Shown here: in pieces, positions 18,358 to 27,841 of the stretch
Layout of the letters: each line of letters opens with the position of its first letter
How positions within the stretch are numbered: the first letter of the stretch is position 1
Origin: SMWN01 sp965221455
GTDB taxonomy: Bacteria; Pseudomonadota; Gammaproteobacteria; Eutrophobiales; Eutrophobiaceae
Assembly (NCBI GenBank): GCA_965221455.1
Contig: OZ244890.1
Coordinates: 1,364,001-1,428,000 of the forward strand
Direction: 5' to 3'
DNA: 64,000 nucleotides
Notes under the pieces: generated by a model
The model's database searches: none
The model's input: the letters and a program-made list of their open reading frames with translations, nothing else
What the model was told of the DNA's origin: nothing
Made by a program: the position numbers and the translations under genes

Positions 18358-19074
18358 ATGAAAATCAAGATTGCATTTGTCGGTGTTATCGCCTTCCTTA
18401 TTTTCATCTTCTTTTATTTTGGGTTGCATCAGTATGCAAATCTGGAGTCTTTGAAGACACAACAAACAAACATTGCTGAGTACAATGATTCTCATCCTGT
18501 ACTTGCAGCGTTAATATTTTTCACTGCTTATATTTTTGTTACAGGATTATCGTTACCGGGTGCCGCCATTCTGACATTGGCGGGGGGGGCGGTATTTGGC
18601 GTATTAATCGGTACGCTATTGGTTTCTTTTGCGTCAACCATGGGTGCGACACTGGCCTTTCTGGCCTCACGCTTTCTGTTCAGGGAATCATTACAAAAAA
18701 GATTTTCTGATCGGTTGCACGTTATCAATCGGGGAATAGAGAAAGAAGGCGCATTTTATTTGTTTACACTACGATTGGTACCCGCCTTCCCCTTTTTTAT
18801 TGTCAATCTGGTGATGGGTTTAACACCGATGAAAGTGCTGACTTTTTTCTTTATCAGCCAGGCGGGCATGTTGCTCGGCACTATTGTCTATGTGTACGCG
18901 GGTACACAACTTGCCCAAATTAATGATCTGAAAGATATCTTTTCTCCCGGATTAATCATATCTTTCACTCTGCTCGGACTGTTTCCTCTAATTGCGAAAA
19001 AGACAATTGAATTTATTCAGTCACGACGACAAGTCGAAAATGAAAAAATAGAGAGTGACTCTCCATGCACGTGA
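18358..19074 (+). CDS. TVP38/TMEM64 (DedA-like, SNARE-associated) membrane protein
   Basis: A 238-residue inner-membrane protein with about six hydrophobic segments. The VTT-domain signature is visible: SLPGAAILTLAGGAVFGVLIG, LAFLASRFLFRE, and FTLRLVPAFPFFIVNLVMGLTPM. Members of this family are membrane proteins linked to lipid scrambling or envelope homeostasis; the substrate of this subgroup is unknown. Its end overlaps the next gene by 10 bases, so the two are surely co-expressed. The same pairing with a flavin oxidoreductase recurs in other bacteria. Confidence 0.88.
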   Translation: MKIKIAFVGVIAFLIFIFFYFGLHQYANLESLKTQQTNIAEYNDSHPVLAALIFFTAYIFVTGLSLPGAAILTLAGGAVFGVLIGTLLVSFASTMGATLAFLASRFLFRESLQKRFSDRLHVINRGIEKEGAFYLFTLRLVPAFPFFIVNLVMGLTPMKVLTFFFISQAGMLLGTIVYVYAGTQLAQINDLKDIFSPGLIISFTLLGLFPLIAKKTIEFIQSRRQVENEKIESDSPCT

Positions 19075-20531
19075 ACAAGGGTTATAAAAAACCGAAAAAA
19101 TTCGACCGTAACCTGGTTGTACTGGGCGCAGGTTCGGCCGGTCTTGTAACGTCCTATATTGCCGCAGCGGTAAAAGCCAGAGTCACTTTGATCGAGAAAA
19201 ACAAGATGGGAGGCGATTGTTTAAATACAGGCTGCGTTCCGTCCAAAGCCCTTATACGATCGGCAAAGTTTTTAGCGCATGCCCGACGTGCGACCGAGTT
19301 TGGATTTAAATCTGCTGAAATTGAATTTGATTTTGCAGATGTAATGGAACGCGTTCAGCGTGTAGTTAAAGCTATCGAACCCCACGATTCGGTTGAGCGT
19401 TATTCGGAACTTGGTATTGAGTGTATTACCGGCGAAGCAAAAATCACTTCTCCCTGGACGGTTGAAGTTAATGGAAAAACCTTGACGACACGAAGTATTG
19501 TTGTTGCAGCCGGGGCACATCCGTTTGTACCCCCCATTTCCGGGATTCAAGATGTGGGTTATTACACCTCCGACACTATATGGGAGTTGAGAGCGTTACC
19601 CAGGAGGCTCATCGTTCTTGGCGGCGGTCCCATTGGTAGTGAGTTGGCACAATGTTTTGCCCGTTTCGGCAATCATGTTTCACAAGTTGAAATGTTACCC
19701 CGATTATTGATTCGTGAAGATCCCGAGATATCGGATTGTGTGATGCAACGGTTCAAGGAAGAAGGTATTGCCGTTCTGACAGATCACAAAGCAAAGGAAT
19801 TTCTGGTTGAAAATGGTGAAAAGGTTTTGATTTGTGAACACCAGGGCGAGGATATTCGTATTGCCTTTGATGAGCTGTTGGTTGCTGTAGGCCGCACGGC
19901 CAATACCACAGGTTACGGTCTGGAGGATTTAGGCATACCCACAAGCGATAGCGGAACAATTGCGACCAACGAATTTCTACAAACATCATACCCGAACATA
20001 TTCGCTTGTGGTGATGTCGCAGGGCCTTTTCAGTTCACGCATACTGCGGCGCATCAGGCCTGGTATGCGGCGGTCAATGCACTATTCGGTGATTTTAGGA
20101 AATTCAGGGTTGATTACTCCGTTATTCCATGGGCGACATTCACCGATCCTGAAGTTGCTCGTGTGGGTTTAAACGAAATTGAAGCCAGGGAAAGAAACAT
20201 CCCTTACGAAGTAACCACGTATGGTATAGACGATCTTGATCGTGCTATCGCCGATGAAGAAGCACACGGATTGATAAAGGTCCTGACTGTACCGGGTAAG
20301 GATAAAATCCTCGGCGTTACTATTGTTGGAGAACATGCCGGAGATCTTATCGCTGAATATGTCAGCGCCATGAAAAATAAAATCGGACTCAATAAAATAT
20401 TGAGCACGATTCACATCTACCCCACCCTGGCAGAGGCGAACAAATACGTCGCCGGTAACTGGAAAAAGGCGCACGCGCCACAACGATTACTTGGTTGGGT
20501 GGAAAAATTCCATGCCTGGAAAAGAGGCTGA
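19065..20531 (+). CDS. Class I pyridine nucleotide-disulfide oxidoreductase (mercuric reductase-like)
   Basis: A 488-residue flavoprotein of the dihydrolipoamide dehydrogenase / mercuric reductase family. Motifs are VVLGAGSAGLVTSY (FAD), GGDCLNTGCVPSKALIRSAK with the redox Cys-x4-Cys, VLGGGPIGSELAQCF (NAD(P)), FACGDVAG, and HIYPTLAEANK with the catalytic His-Glu of the dimer partner. It lacks an N-terminal heavy-metal-binding domain and the C-terminal vicinal cysteines of true MerA (it ends FHAWKRG), so mercury reduction is unlikely. Coupling to the TVP38 membrane protein suggests a membrane-related redox role, but the substrate is unknown. Confidence 0.88.
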   Translation: MHVNKGYKKPKKFDRNLVVLGAGSAGLVTSYIAAAVKARVTLIEKNKMGGDCLNTGCVPSKALIRSAKFLAHARRATEFGFKSAEIEFDFADVMERVQRVVKAIEPHDSVERYSELGIECITGEAKITSPWTVEVNGKTLTTRSIVVAAGAHPFVPPISGIQDVGYYTSDTIWELRALPRRLIVLGGGPIGSELAQCFARFGNHVSQVEMLPRLLIREDPEISDCVMQRFKEEGIAVLTDHKAKEFLVENGEKVLICEHQGEDIRIAFDELLVAVGRTANTTGYGLEDLGIPTSDSGTIATNEFLQTSYPNIFACGDVAGPFQFTHTAAHQAWYAAVNALFGDFRKFRVDYSVIPWATFTDPEVARVGLNEIEARERNIPYEVTTYGIDDLDRAIADEEAHGLIKVLTVPGKDKILGVTIVGEHAGDLIAEYVSAMKNKIGLNKILSTIHIYPTLAEANKYVAGNWKKAHAPQRLLGWVEKFHAWKRG

Positions 20532-20552
20532 CAAATACTATTCTCCATGTAA

Positions 20553-21458
20553 TTAATCCCTTATTTCATCATCATGTAATCCTTCCATGTCTTGATGAAT
20601 AATCACTTCTGCATTGGGGAATGCCCTGCATATTTTAGTTTCCACTTGACTGGCTATTTCATGTGCTTCTTTAAGTTTTAACTCGCCATCCATTTCCAGA
20701 TGTAATTGAATAAAAAATCGCCTGCCTGATGAACGTGTTCTCAGTTCGTGTAAATTCAATACTTGCGCATGTTGCAGGGCGATTCTTTTGACTTGTTCCC
20801 GCACATTGTCAGGCAATTCCTGATCCATCAGTTGTGCCAGTGATTGCTTGCCAATCTCCCAGGCACTTTTCAGGATAAAGACCGCAATCAATAGCGCGAA
20901 AATCGGATCAGCTCTCTGCCAGTCGAAATAAATACTCAAGATTAAGGCAATGATGACACTCAGATTAAGCAATAGATCGCCGACATAGTGTAAGGAATCC
21001 GCCGTAATCGCAATGGAACCCGTCTTTTTCACAACGTAATGCTGCAATGTTAGCAATGCGCCTGTGAGCATGATTGACATCAGCATGACGCCTATACCAA
21101 CGATTTCATTTTCCACCGGTTGCCGGTTATAAAAGCGATTAATCGCTTCAAAAAACAAAAATAAAGATGAGCCTGTAATAAAAGTGGCCTGAGCCAGGCC
21201 GGCTATTGCCTCCGCCTTACCATGCCCATAGCGATGATCGTGATCTGCGGGGATCAGGGCGTGTTTGACTGCAAATAGATTGATTGCTGAAGCGATTAAA
21301 TCCAGGAATGAGTCAATCAGGCTGGAAAGTATCGCAATAGATCCCGTAAATACGTAAGCTATCATCTTGATAGTCATCAGGATAGACGCCACTGCAACTG
21401 AGGCATAGGTCGCCCATCGCATTAACTTCCAGCTTTCGTCTTGGGTGGTCACGGACAT
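20553..21458 (-). CDS. fieF: Cation diffusion facilitator (FieF-like) metal exporter
   Basis: A 301-residue inner-membrane proton-coupled exporter of divalent metals (Fe2+/Zn2+ type). Metal site residues of the FieF type are present: DSFLDLIAS in helix 2 and ADSLHYVGDLL in helix 5. ADHDHRYGHGKAEAIAGL is the family hallmark. The C-terminal cytoplasmic domain (about residues 210-300) has the usual ferredoxin-like fold pattern, with NLHELRTR and HLEMDG. It is convergent with the flavin oxidoreductase gene, with only 21 bases between stops. Metal specificity cannot be read with certainty. Confidence 0.9.
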   Translation of the reverse strand: MSVTTQDESWKLMRWATYASVAVASILMTIKMIAYVFTGSIAILSSLIDSFLDLIASAINLFAVKHALIPADHDHRYGHGKAEAIAGLAQATFITGSSLFLFFEAINRFYNRQPVENEIVGIGVMLMSIMLTGALLTLQHYVVKKTGSIAITADSLHYVGDLLLNLSVIIALILSIYFDWQRADPIFALLIAVFILKSAWEIGKQSLAQLMDQELPDNVREQVKRIALQHAQVLNLHELRTRSSGRRFFIQLHLEMDGELKLKEAHEIASQVETKICRAFPNAEVIIHQDMEGLHDDEIRD

Positions 21459-21601
21459 TAAACTCCAGATTACTGATATTTTACAAAAAATGCGCTGGTG
21501 AATGTACTTTTCAAACCTGTATTACCAATGTTGTATTATATTGAAAAACAGAAACACATACTTATTTGAGTGACTTCCAATTAATCGTCGGGTATTAGTC
21601 A

Positions 21602-22972
21602 ATGGATAAATTTGATTACGATTTGTTTGTCATCGGTGCCGGTTCCGGCGGTGTACGTGCTGCGCGCACGGCTGCCGATTTTGGTGCCAGAGTGGCCATT
21701 GCTGAAGACCGATATTTAGGAGGTACCTGCGTCAACGCAGGGTGTGTGCCGAAGAAACTACTCGTCTATGCCTCGTGTTTTTCTGAAGATTTTGAGAATG
21801 CAACAGGCTTCGGCTGGACACCTGGCTCGCCAAACTTCAATTGGCAAGCACTCATTAAGAATAAAAATAATGAGATAGCCAGACTCAATGGTGTTTATGG
21901 AAAAATACTGGACAGCGCCGGTGTCGAGTTGATCGAAGGTTACGCAACGCTTGTCGATGCACATACGATTGTTGTAAATGATAAATATTATTCAGCGGAA
22001 CGTATTCTCATCGCCACTGGTGGCTGGCCGAGCATTCCCGATATTCCGGGGAAAGAATATATCATTTCATCCAATGAAGTTTTTTTTCTGGAAACGCTGC
22101 CTGGGAAAATCATTATTGTCGGTGGTGGTTATATCGCCGTCGAGTTTGCCGGAATTTTTAATGGGCTGGGTGTTGATACAACCCTGCTTTATCGAGGGCC
22201 ATTATTCCTGCGTGGTTTCGATCAGGATGTCCGTAATTTTCTGGCAGAGGAAATGCAGAAAAAAGGGATTACGCTCCGGTTTGAAAATAATATCGAAGCG
22301 ATAGAAAAAATAGACGGACAATTTCAGGCAACATTAACCGATAAATCAACCCTGCTTGCAGACCGTATTATATATGCCACAGGCAGAAAACCTAAAACAG
22401 AAGGGATGGGCCTGGAATCGGTAGGGGTCATCCTTGATAAAAATGCGGCCATTATCGTCAACGATCAATACCAGACAAACATCCCGTCAATCCATGCGTT
22501 GGGTGATGTCACTAATCGTGTTAACCTGACGCCTGTGGCATTGGCCGAAGGCATGTTTCTGGCACGCATGCTCTATAGTCACCATGAAAATTTACCTGTA
22601 GAGTATGAGAACATTCCTACCTGTGTGTTCAGCCAGCCGAATATCTGCATGGTGGGTCTTACTGAAGAGGCCGCAAGAGATGAATACGGGCAGATTGATA
22701 TCTACCAGTCATTATTCACATCAATGAAACATACCTTATCCGGTAATGATGAAAAAATATTCATGAAATTAATTGTTGATAAGGAATCAGATGTGGTTAT
22801 TGGTGTACATATGGTCGGTGCCGAAGCCGGTGAGATAATCCAGGGTATTGCTATCGCCATGAAAGCCGGCGCGAAAAAAGCTGACTTCGATAAAACGATG
22901 GGTATCCATCCTACAGTGGCGGAAGAGTTTGTCACCATGAGAGTCCCCGCCAGGCAGGCGATAATTCAATGA
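21602..22972 (+). CDS. gor: Glutathione-disulfide reductase
   Basis: NADPH-dependent flavoenzyme regenerating reduced glutathione in the cytoplasm. The 456 residues match the family. Seen are VIGAGSGGVRAAR (FAD), GGTCVNAGCVPKKLLVYAS (redox cysteines in the glutathione reductase context), IVGGGYIAVEFAGIF (NADPH), ALGDVTNRVNLTPVA, and HPTVAEEFVTMR at the C-terminus. The VPKK context separates it from dihydrolipoamide dehydrogenase and the neighbouring paralogue at 19065. It is divergent from fieF and followed after 29 bases by djlA. Confidence 0.95.
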   Translation: MDKFDYDLFVIGAGSGGVRAARTAADFGARVAIAEDRYLGGTCVNAGCVPKKLLVYASCFSEDFENATGFGWTPGSPNFNWQALIKNKNNEIARLNGVYGKILDSAGVELIEGYATLVDAHTIVVNDKYYSAERILIATGGWPSIPDIPGKEYIISSNEVFFLETLPGKIIIVGGGYIAVEFAGIFNGLGVDTTLLYRGPLFLRGFDQDVRNFLAEEMQKKGITLRFENNIEAIEKIDGQFQATLTDKSTLLADRIIYATGRKPKTEGMGLESVGVILDKNAAIIVNDQYQTNIPSIHALGDVTNRVNLTPVALAEGMFLARMLYSHHENLPVEYENIPTCVFSQPNICMVGLTEEAARDEYGQIDIYQSLFTSMKHTLSGNDEKIFMKLIVDKESDVVIGVHMVGAEAGEIIQGIAIAMKAGAKKADFDKTMGIHPTVAEEFVTMRVPARQAIIQ

Positions 22973-23001
22973 CAGGTTTAGGTGGATTGAGGTGAATTGA
23001 A

Positions 23002-23787
23002 ATGAGTTGGTGGGGAAAATTGATCGGCGGTTATCTAGGCTTTGCACTCGGCGGTCCTATCGGCGCTCTGCTGGGTGCGACATTGGGCCATAACTTCGAT
23101 AAAGATGCCTCATCAACGCAATCAGTTGGACAACAGAATCGATCTCAGGCCGCTTTTTTTACCGCAACATTTTCAGTGATGGGTCATATTTGCAAAGCTG
23201 ACGGTCGCATCACACCTGACGAAATCAACACTGCTAAAATGGTGATGTCGCGGATGTCGATGTCAGCTGCGCAAAAAGAGGCGGCTATTGCACTTTTCCA
23301 TGAAGGCAAGAAAGATAATTTTCCACTCGATGATGTTCTAAAGCAGTTAAAATCCGAGCTTGGTCTGTCAAGGAACATCAAAAGGATGTTTGTGGAAATC
23401 CAGTGTTCTGCTGCGTACGCAGATGGTGTTTTACACCCGGCAGAGAAAAATCTTCTGGAAAAAATATGCCGCGTTATCGGCTTTTCAGAATACGAATTGA
23501 ACAGCATCCTTGCGGCAATTGCAGCCGAAACTCATCATCAGACATCAGGCCGTGGTGACGGCGTGTCCGGAAAAATGCAGATAGACGATGCCTATGCCAT
23601 CCTGGACATCAGTCCACGTGCCGGTGACAATGAAGTAAAACGCGCTTATCGAAAACTCATGAGTCAACACCATCCGGACAAACTTGTCTCAAAGGGCCTG
23701 CCCGAGGAAATGATGAAACTCGCTGCACAAAAAACCCACGAAATTAAATCCGCCCATGAAAGGATAATGGAAGAAAGAACGCGGTAA
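23002..23787 (+). CDS. djlA: Co-chaperone DjlA
   Basis: A 261-residue membrane-anchored DnaK co-chaperone. The N-terminal glycine-rich transmembrane helix (KLIGGYLGFALGGPIGALLGATLG) is followed by a TerB-like helical domain (about residues 50-170) and a C-terminal J domain with the HPD signature (MSQHHPDKLVSKGLPEEM). The overall order TM-TerB-J is diagnostic of DjlA. It probably forms a transcript with gor, 29 bases upstream. Confidence 0.94.
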   Translation: MSWWGKLIGGYLGFALGGPIGALLGATLGHNFDKDASSTQSVGQQNRSQAAFFTATFSVMGHICKADGRITPDEINTAKMVMSRMSMSAAQKEAAIALFHEGKKDNFPLDDVLKQLKSELGLSRNIKRMFVEIQCSAAYADGVLHPAEKNLLEKICRVIGFSEYELNSILAAIAAETHHQTSGRGDGVSGKMQIDDAYAILDISPRAGDNEVKRAYRKLMSQHHPDKLVSKGLPEEMMKLAAQKTHEIKSAHERIMEERTR

Positions 23788-23822
23788 ATCTTGTTTATTT
23801 ATAACTGAGTGCAAGTGGTTGG

Positions 23823-23898
23823 TGGTGCCGAAGAGAGGACTCGAACCTCCGACCTACTATTTACGAAACAGTTGCTCTACCAACTGAGCTACTTCGGC
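23823..23898 (-). tRNA. tRNA-Thr (anticodon CGT)
   Basis: On the minus strand the sequence folds as a full cloverleaf: acceptor GCCGAAG/CTTCGGC, D arm with GCTC/GAGC, anticodon stem ACTGT/ATAGT with loop TTCGTAA, and T arm with GTTCGAGTC. The anticodon CGT reads ACG (Thr). The discriminator is A and CCA is encoded (23823-23825). It lies between djlA and thiO. Confidence 0.95.
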
Positions 23899-24027
23899 GT
23901 TTATTCTGAACGTTAACGTTTGCTTTCACTCGACAACAGGTCGTTCATCACAGTTCATGGTGCCAGCGTAACATAAAGCCCTGTCAATCTGCACTGTCTT
24001 ACACTCAAACACAAAAAACAAGGCTGT

Positions 24028-25068
24028 CTATCGTTCATTAATCATCACCAGATCAGCGATTTTTCTGGCGCTGGCGGGAGCTTGTAATATTCCTTTCCTG
24101 AAATGCCCCGCATTAATATAGACGTTTTCATGGGTATCGAGCTTGCCCACGTACGGTTCGCCGTTGTCTGTTGCAGGTCGTAAACCGGACCAATGTGAAA
24201 CGAACTTTGCTTTGCTGATCGCGGGCCATAGCGAACCGGCCCAGTTCATCAAATTATCCCGTGCAGTTGCTGTCGTCGCCTGATTAAATCCGACATCCTC
24301 CATGGTACTGCCAATCAGCACATGACCATCTGACCTCGGAATTAAATAATAGGCGCCGTCCAAAATCATGGGCACAAGTGTTTGTTTGGGAAACTTCACA
24401 CAAAGCATTTGACCCAGGACAGGTTTTATTCTTATGTCCGCATTATTTGCACTCAATATTCGTCTGCTCCAGGCGCCGGCGGTGATGATGACGTTGTCGG
24501 CATAGACTTTCTCCCGTCCAACCCTCACGAATTCGCATTTTCCCTCTGCTGTTCCCAATGCCGTTATCGGCGAATTCTCAAAAACGGTGACTTTTAGCGC
24601 ACGCAAACTGGCAAGTAAGGCCCGCAACAGGTATGGAACTCTCACTTGCGCAATATCGGGAAGAAAAATTGACTGTGCAGGAAGTTTCATGCCCACAGGG
24701 TAATTTTTGGTATTCTCGGAGAATGTCATTTGATTTCGAGTGGCCCAACGTTTGGTCTGACCGATATCGCCTTGATTGATCATCAGCAACCCGGACTGGT
24801 AATACTCCGCATCAATACCCGTCTGTTGCCTTAATTCATTAACAAATTCTGCGTAACAGGATCTACCCTGGTTAGAAAGCGTTAATGAACCTCGCTTCTC
24901 GGACCAGGGACGCATGGAAGATAATATCCCACCGGCTGCCATGCTTGCTTCCTTACCTATTTCACTCTTGTCGAACAGGGCCACAGAAAGGCCGCGCATG
25001 GCCAGATCCCGAGCCGTGGTCATGCCGATAACACCGCCTCCGACAACGATACAATCCTTCTTATACAT
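24028..25068 (-). CDS. thiO: Glycine oxidase ThiO
   Basis: A 346-residue FAD-dependent amino-acid oxidase of the DAO family, making iminoglycine for the thiazole of thiamine. Seen are VVGGGVIGMTTARDLA (FAD), SMAAGGILSSMRPW, VRVPYLLRALLASLRAL, VIITAGAWSRRIL, IPRSDGHVLIGSTMEDVGF, WSGLRPATDNGEPYVG and NAGHFRKGILQAP. The last three are strongly typical of ThiO rather than sarcosine or D-amino acid oxidases. No other thiamine gene is nearby. It is divergent from the pilin cluster. Confidence 0.9.
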   Translation of the reverse strand: MYKKDCIVVGGGVIGMTTARDLAMRGLSVALFDKSEIGKEASMAAGGILSSMRPWSEKRGSLTLSNQGRSCYAEFVNELRQQTGIDAEYYQSGLLMINQGDIGQTKRWATRNQMTFSENTKNYPVGMKLPAQSIFLPDIAQVRVPYLLRALLASLRALKVTVFENSPITALGTAEGKCEFVRVGREKVYADNVIITAGAWSRRILSANNADIRIKPVLGQMLCVKFPKQTLVPMILDGAYYLIPRSDGHVLIGSTMEDVGFNQATTATARDNLMNWAGSLWPAISKAKFVSHWSGLRPATDNGEPYVGKLDTHENVYINAGHFRKGILQAPASARKIADLVMINER

Positions 25069-25213
25069 GCAGAAATGCCAAATAGTTCACAAAACTCTCC
25101 CAGGCGCTTGCCGTTTATCAGGATTAAAATACCATTTATCAGGAAGAAGCGTGGAACATCAGGGGATGTTTGCTATAAAAGCCCCTTATTATAGAATATA
25201 TCCGGATAGACAG

Positions 25214-25717
25214 GTGCAAGAAAAATTGAATATCTCCCAGCAGCTCGGTTTTACCCTGATTGAGATAATGACTGCCGTCGTTGTCGGCGGTATCTTGCTG
25301 GCTATCGCGCTGCCCAATTTCACGAGAATGGCACAAAGCAATTGTTTGACGGTCAAGGCGAACACGTTTGTTAATAGCCTGCAATTTACGCGTAGTGAAG
25401 CAATCAAGCGCAATTCGCCTGTTACACTAAACGCTTCCAACTCGAGTGACAATGCGAACGAATGGGGTAGCGGCTGGAACATTGTGGATAACGCAGTATC
25501 TCCTCCCACTCTCAGGGAGGTCAGGCCGGCGTGCGAAAAAACAAGCATTGATGAAACGGGAACGAACAGTACTTCGATGACCTACCGTGCCGATGGTTTC
25601 ATTGTTGCCGGTGGCACATTTGCAATATGTGATGACCGTACCGGTGAGAAAGGTAAGTTAATCACCATTTCAGCGACTGGAAGACCGAGCATCGCGGGCG
25701 GTCATGTGTGTCCATGA
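25214..25717 (+). CDS. fimT: Type IV pilus minor pilin FimT/GspH
   Basis: Minor pilin with a type III signal: QQLG then FTLIEIMTAVVVGGILLAIALPNF, cut after Gly before Phe by PilD. I place the start at GTG 25214 to give a normal short leader (MQEKLNISQQLG); the in-frame ATG at 25166 would give a leader of about 27 residues. The body shows LQFTRSEAIKRNSPVTL, GWNIV and a C-terminal ISATGRPSIAGGHVCP, the GspH/FimT pattern. It is the first gene of the cluster and its end overlaps pilV by 10 bases. Confidence 0.9.
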   Translation: MQEKLNISQQLGFTLIEIMTAVVVGGILLAIALPNFTRMAQSNCLTVKANTFVNSLQFTRSEAIKRNSPVTLNASNSSDNANEWGSGWNIVDNAVSPPTLREVRPACEKTSIDETGTNSTSMTYRADGFIVAGGTFAICDDRTGEKGKLITISATGRPSIAGGHVCP

Positions 25718-26223
25718 TTCCACTAATGAATCAGGTAGACCACGTAACAGGTAGGAAACAGGATGTGCGAATGTTGAATGTGATGATATGTAAAAAAAAG
25801 CAAGCCGCAGGATTTACATTATTGGAAGTCCTGATCGCCTTGTTGGTTCTGGCGATTGGGGTGCTGGGTGTAGCGGTATTGCAGTTTCAGGCACTCAGAT
25901 TCAATCATGACGCCTATTTAAGAACTCAACTTAGCGTCCTTGCTGAAGATATCATGGATCAAATACGTCTGAATGACGCCAATGTCAGCAGCTATGTTGG
26001 AAATCATACAGTAGCGGTGACTGCGCCGTCAGGGACGTGTAATCCGGCGACCGCTGCGAATGCCACCAATGATCTTCGCTGCTGGAGAACACGGCTGCAC
26101 GATGTTCTGCCCCCCGGTACCCAGGCGAATATTGCAAACACAGTTGATATGTACACAGTCAGTTTCGTTTGGACGGATAGAGAAAGTCAGGTGCGTACAA
26201 TCAGCTACACATTTCAGCCGTGA
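25708..26223 (+). CDS. pilV: Type IV pilus assembly protein PilV
   Basis: Minor pilin of up to 171 residues. The prepilin signal is KKKQAAG, then FTLLEVLIALLVLAIGVLGVAVLQ, with the conserved Glu5 and the GVLGVA segment typical of PilV. The first ATG (25708) would give a long leader of about 35 residues; later ATG codons at about residues 22 and 26 (MLNVMICKKKQAAG) give a more usual leader. DIMDQIRLN and C-terminal VDMYTVSFVWTDRE fit the family. It overlaps fimT and precedes pilW by about 30 bases. Confidence 0.9.
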   Translation: MSMIPLMNQVDHVTGRKQDVRMLNVMICKKKQAAGFTLLEVLIALLVLAIGVLGVAVLQFQALRFNHDAYLRTQLSVLAEDIMDQIRLNDANVSSYVGNHTVAVTAPSGTCNPATAANATNDLRCWRTRLHDVLPPGTQANIANTVDMYTVSFVWTDRESQVRTISYTFQP

Positions 26224-26254
26224 CACTGAATCAAGTGATGTATAAATAAATTTT

Positions 26255-27292
26255 ATGTATAGACTCCATCATCGACAATTCGGCTTTTCCCTGATAGAAC
26301 TCATGACTGCCATGGTGATCAGCTTGTTGTTACTCACTGCGGCAGTGGGCGTGTTTATCTCGAATAACCGCATTTATAGAGAGCAAAATGAAATGGGACA
26401 GCTCCAGGAGAATGCCCGTTTCGCCATGTCATTGCTGGTCAAGGATATTCGATCAGCGGCGTTTGTCGGTTGCGCGGATAATATTAACAGGGTAGCAAGC
26501 ACGATTCCCGGTGCGACGGATCAAGCCCTCACCAGCTTCCGTGTCTCCGCGACCAGTAATTTAATCGAGGGATCGGAAAACGGGGGCAACTGGCAACCGT
26601 CATCAAGCACGTCCGCCGTTGCCGACATGATCACCACCACTGATGCTATTCCATCTGACGGCATCACTGTGAGGTATTTCGGAACTCTCGGTACGCGGCT
26701 AGCCCTAGACATGGTTAGGAAAGACGTCGCTATTGCCACTGATCCCAACGCTGGTTTGAACGTCCTTGATCATGTGGTTATTGCCGATTGTGGTAGTGCC
26801 GATATCTTCCGGATCAGCAGTAGCCTCGGCATTTCTTCTGGCGTTGAGTACTTCCAGCATGCCCCTTCGCACAATACCACTATCGAGCTTAGTAAGCAGT
26901 ATACGACTATTGCTTCAGTATACCGCCTCGCTAATCGTCGCTATTTTATCCGTAACAGCGCCAGCGGTTCCGGGCCAGCGTTATGGCGAGAGTCAGTTGA
27001 TGACGGAATGGAGGAGTTGGTTGAAGGTGTGGAATCCATGCAAATCCTCTATGGTGAGGATACAAACAATGATTCCATCGCGGATACCTACGTTAACGCA
27101 ACCAGCGTGAGCAACTGGTCAAACGTCGTCAGTGTCAAACTCGGATTGCTTGTGCGCACCGTCCAACCCTTCGGTGACAGCGTGGATACAAATACATATA
27201 ATTTATTGGGCACAGTCATTAATCCCGTTGACGATAAGCGTCGTCGTCGCATTTTTACCTCCACCATTGAGATTAGAAATAGAAAATCCTGA
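26255..27292 (+). CDS. pilW: Type IV pilus assembly protein PilW
   Basis: A 345-residue minor pilin. The leader MYRLHHRQFG precedes FSLIELMTAMVISLLLLTAAVGVFI, followed by the conserved EMGQLQENARFAMSLLVKDIRSAAF typical of PilW. VEGVESMQILYGEDTNNDSIADTYV and a C-terminal region ending RRRIFTSTIEIRNR also match. PilW works with PilV, PilX, FimT and PilY1 to prime pilus assembly. The pilX gene follows after 13 bases. Confidence 0.93.
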   Translation: MYRLHHRQFGFSLIELMTAMVISLLLLTAAVGVFISNNRIYREQNEMGQLQENARFAMSLLVKDIRSAAFVGCADNINRVASTIPGATDQALTSFRVSATSNLIEGSENGGNWQPSSSTSAVADMITTTDAIPSDGITVRYFGTLGTRLALDMVRKDVAIATDPNAGLNVLDHVVIADCGSADIFRISSSLGISSGVEYFQHAPSHNTTIELSKQYTTIASVYRLANRRYFIRNSASGSGPALWRESVDDGMEELVEGVESMQILYGEDTNNDSIADTYVNATSVSNWSNVVSVKLGLLVRTVQPFGDSVDTNTYNLLGTVINPVDDKRRRRIFTSTIEIRNRKS

Positions 27293-27305
27293 ATACCTGT
27301 AGCTG

Positions 27306-27758
27306 GTGAACAATATGAAAATATATTCTGTACAACGAACCACAAAATCCCAGAAGGGTGCGGCATTGATCACGTCTCTTTTTTTCCTGGCGATTTTAAC
27401 CATACTGGCGATGTCATCCATGGGGACAAACATCCTGGACGAGCGGATGGCGGCGAATACACAGGAAAGAAATCGCGCCTTCCAGACAGCAGAGACCGCG
27501 CTGGCGGTGGCACTGAAGAATAAGCGCACATTCAATACCTCCGGGTATACCTCCACTGTTGATGATGTCGGCGACTACGATGCCGATGCGACGTATACCT
27601 CGGCCTTTTTGGAGGCAAGAGAGGCGACATCGGTCTTTAGCTCGGGTACCGCTATTCAGGGCGGTAGTCAGACTTATAATTATTTCAATTTAGGCGTGAC
27701 CGCCACCACGGAATCAGGCGCGAGATCCAGGATAGACGCCGGGGCGTATCATCTGTGA
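27306..27758 (+). CDS. pilX: Type IV pilus assembly protein PilX
   Basis: A 150-residue minor pilin-like protein. The N-terminus has KSQKGAALITSLFFLAILTILAMSSM, with the cleavable glycine followed by AALIT instead of FTLIE, as usual for PilX. Next comes ILDERMAANTQERNRAFQTAETAL, the second hallmark. The C-terminal part is short. It sits between pilW and a small secreted protein that precedes pilY1. The start may be GTG or ATG near 27306-27315 with little effect on the mature protein. Confidence 0.9.
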   Translation: MNNMKIYSVQRTTKSQKGAALITSLFFLAILTILAMSSMGTNILDERMAANTQERNRAFQTAETALAVALKNKRTFNTSGYTSTVDDVGDYDADATYTSAFLEAREATSVFSSGTAIQGGSQTYNYFNLGVTATTESGARSRIDAGAYHL

Positions 27759-27841
27759 TGTTTGATAATCATTATTTTCCTGGCGCAGGCGGTCAATTGA
27801 ACCTCATGCAGTTACCGAAATTCATTTCCCGGAGATTTTAA

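Noticed and set aside
18249..18479. 76-codon open frame overlapping the TVP38 gene start
   Set aside because: Overlaps the real gene in another frame and ends inside it; no family resemblance.
19065..20531. Calling this gene merA (mercury resistance)
   Set aside because: No N-terminal metal-binding domain, no C-terminal vicinal cysteines, and no other mer genes nearby.
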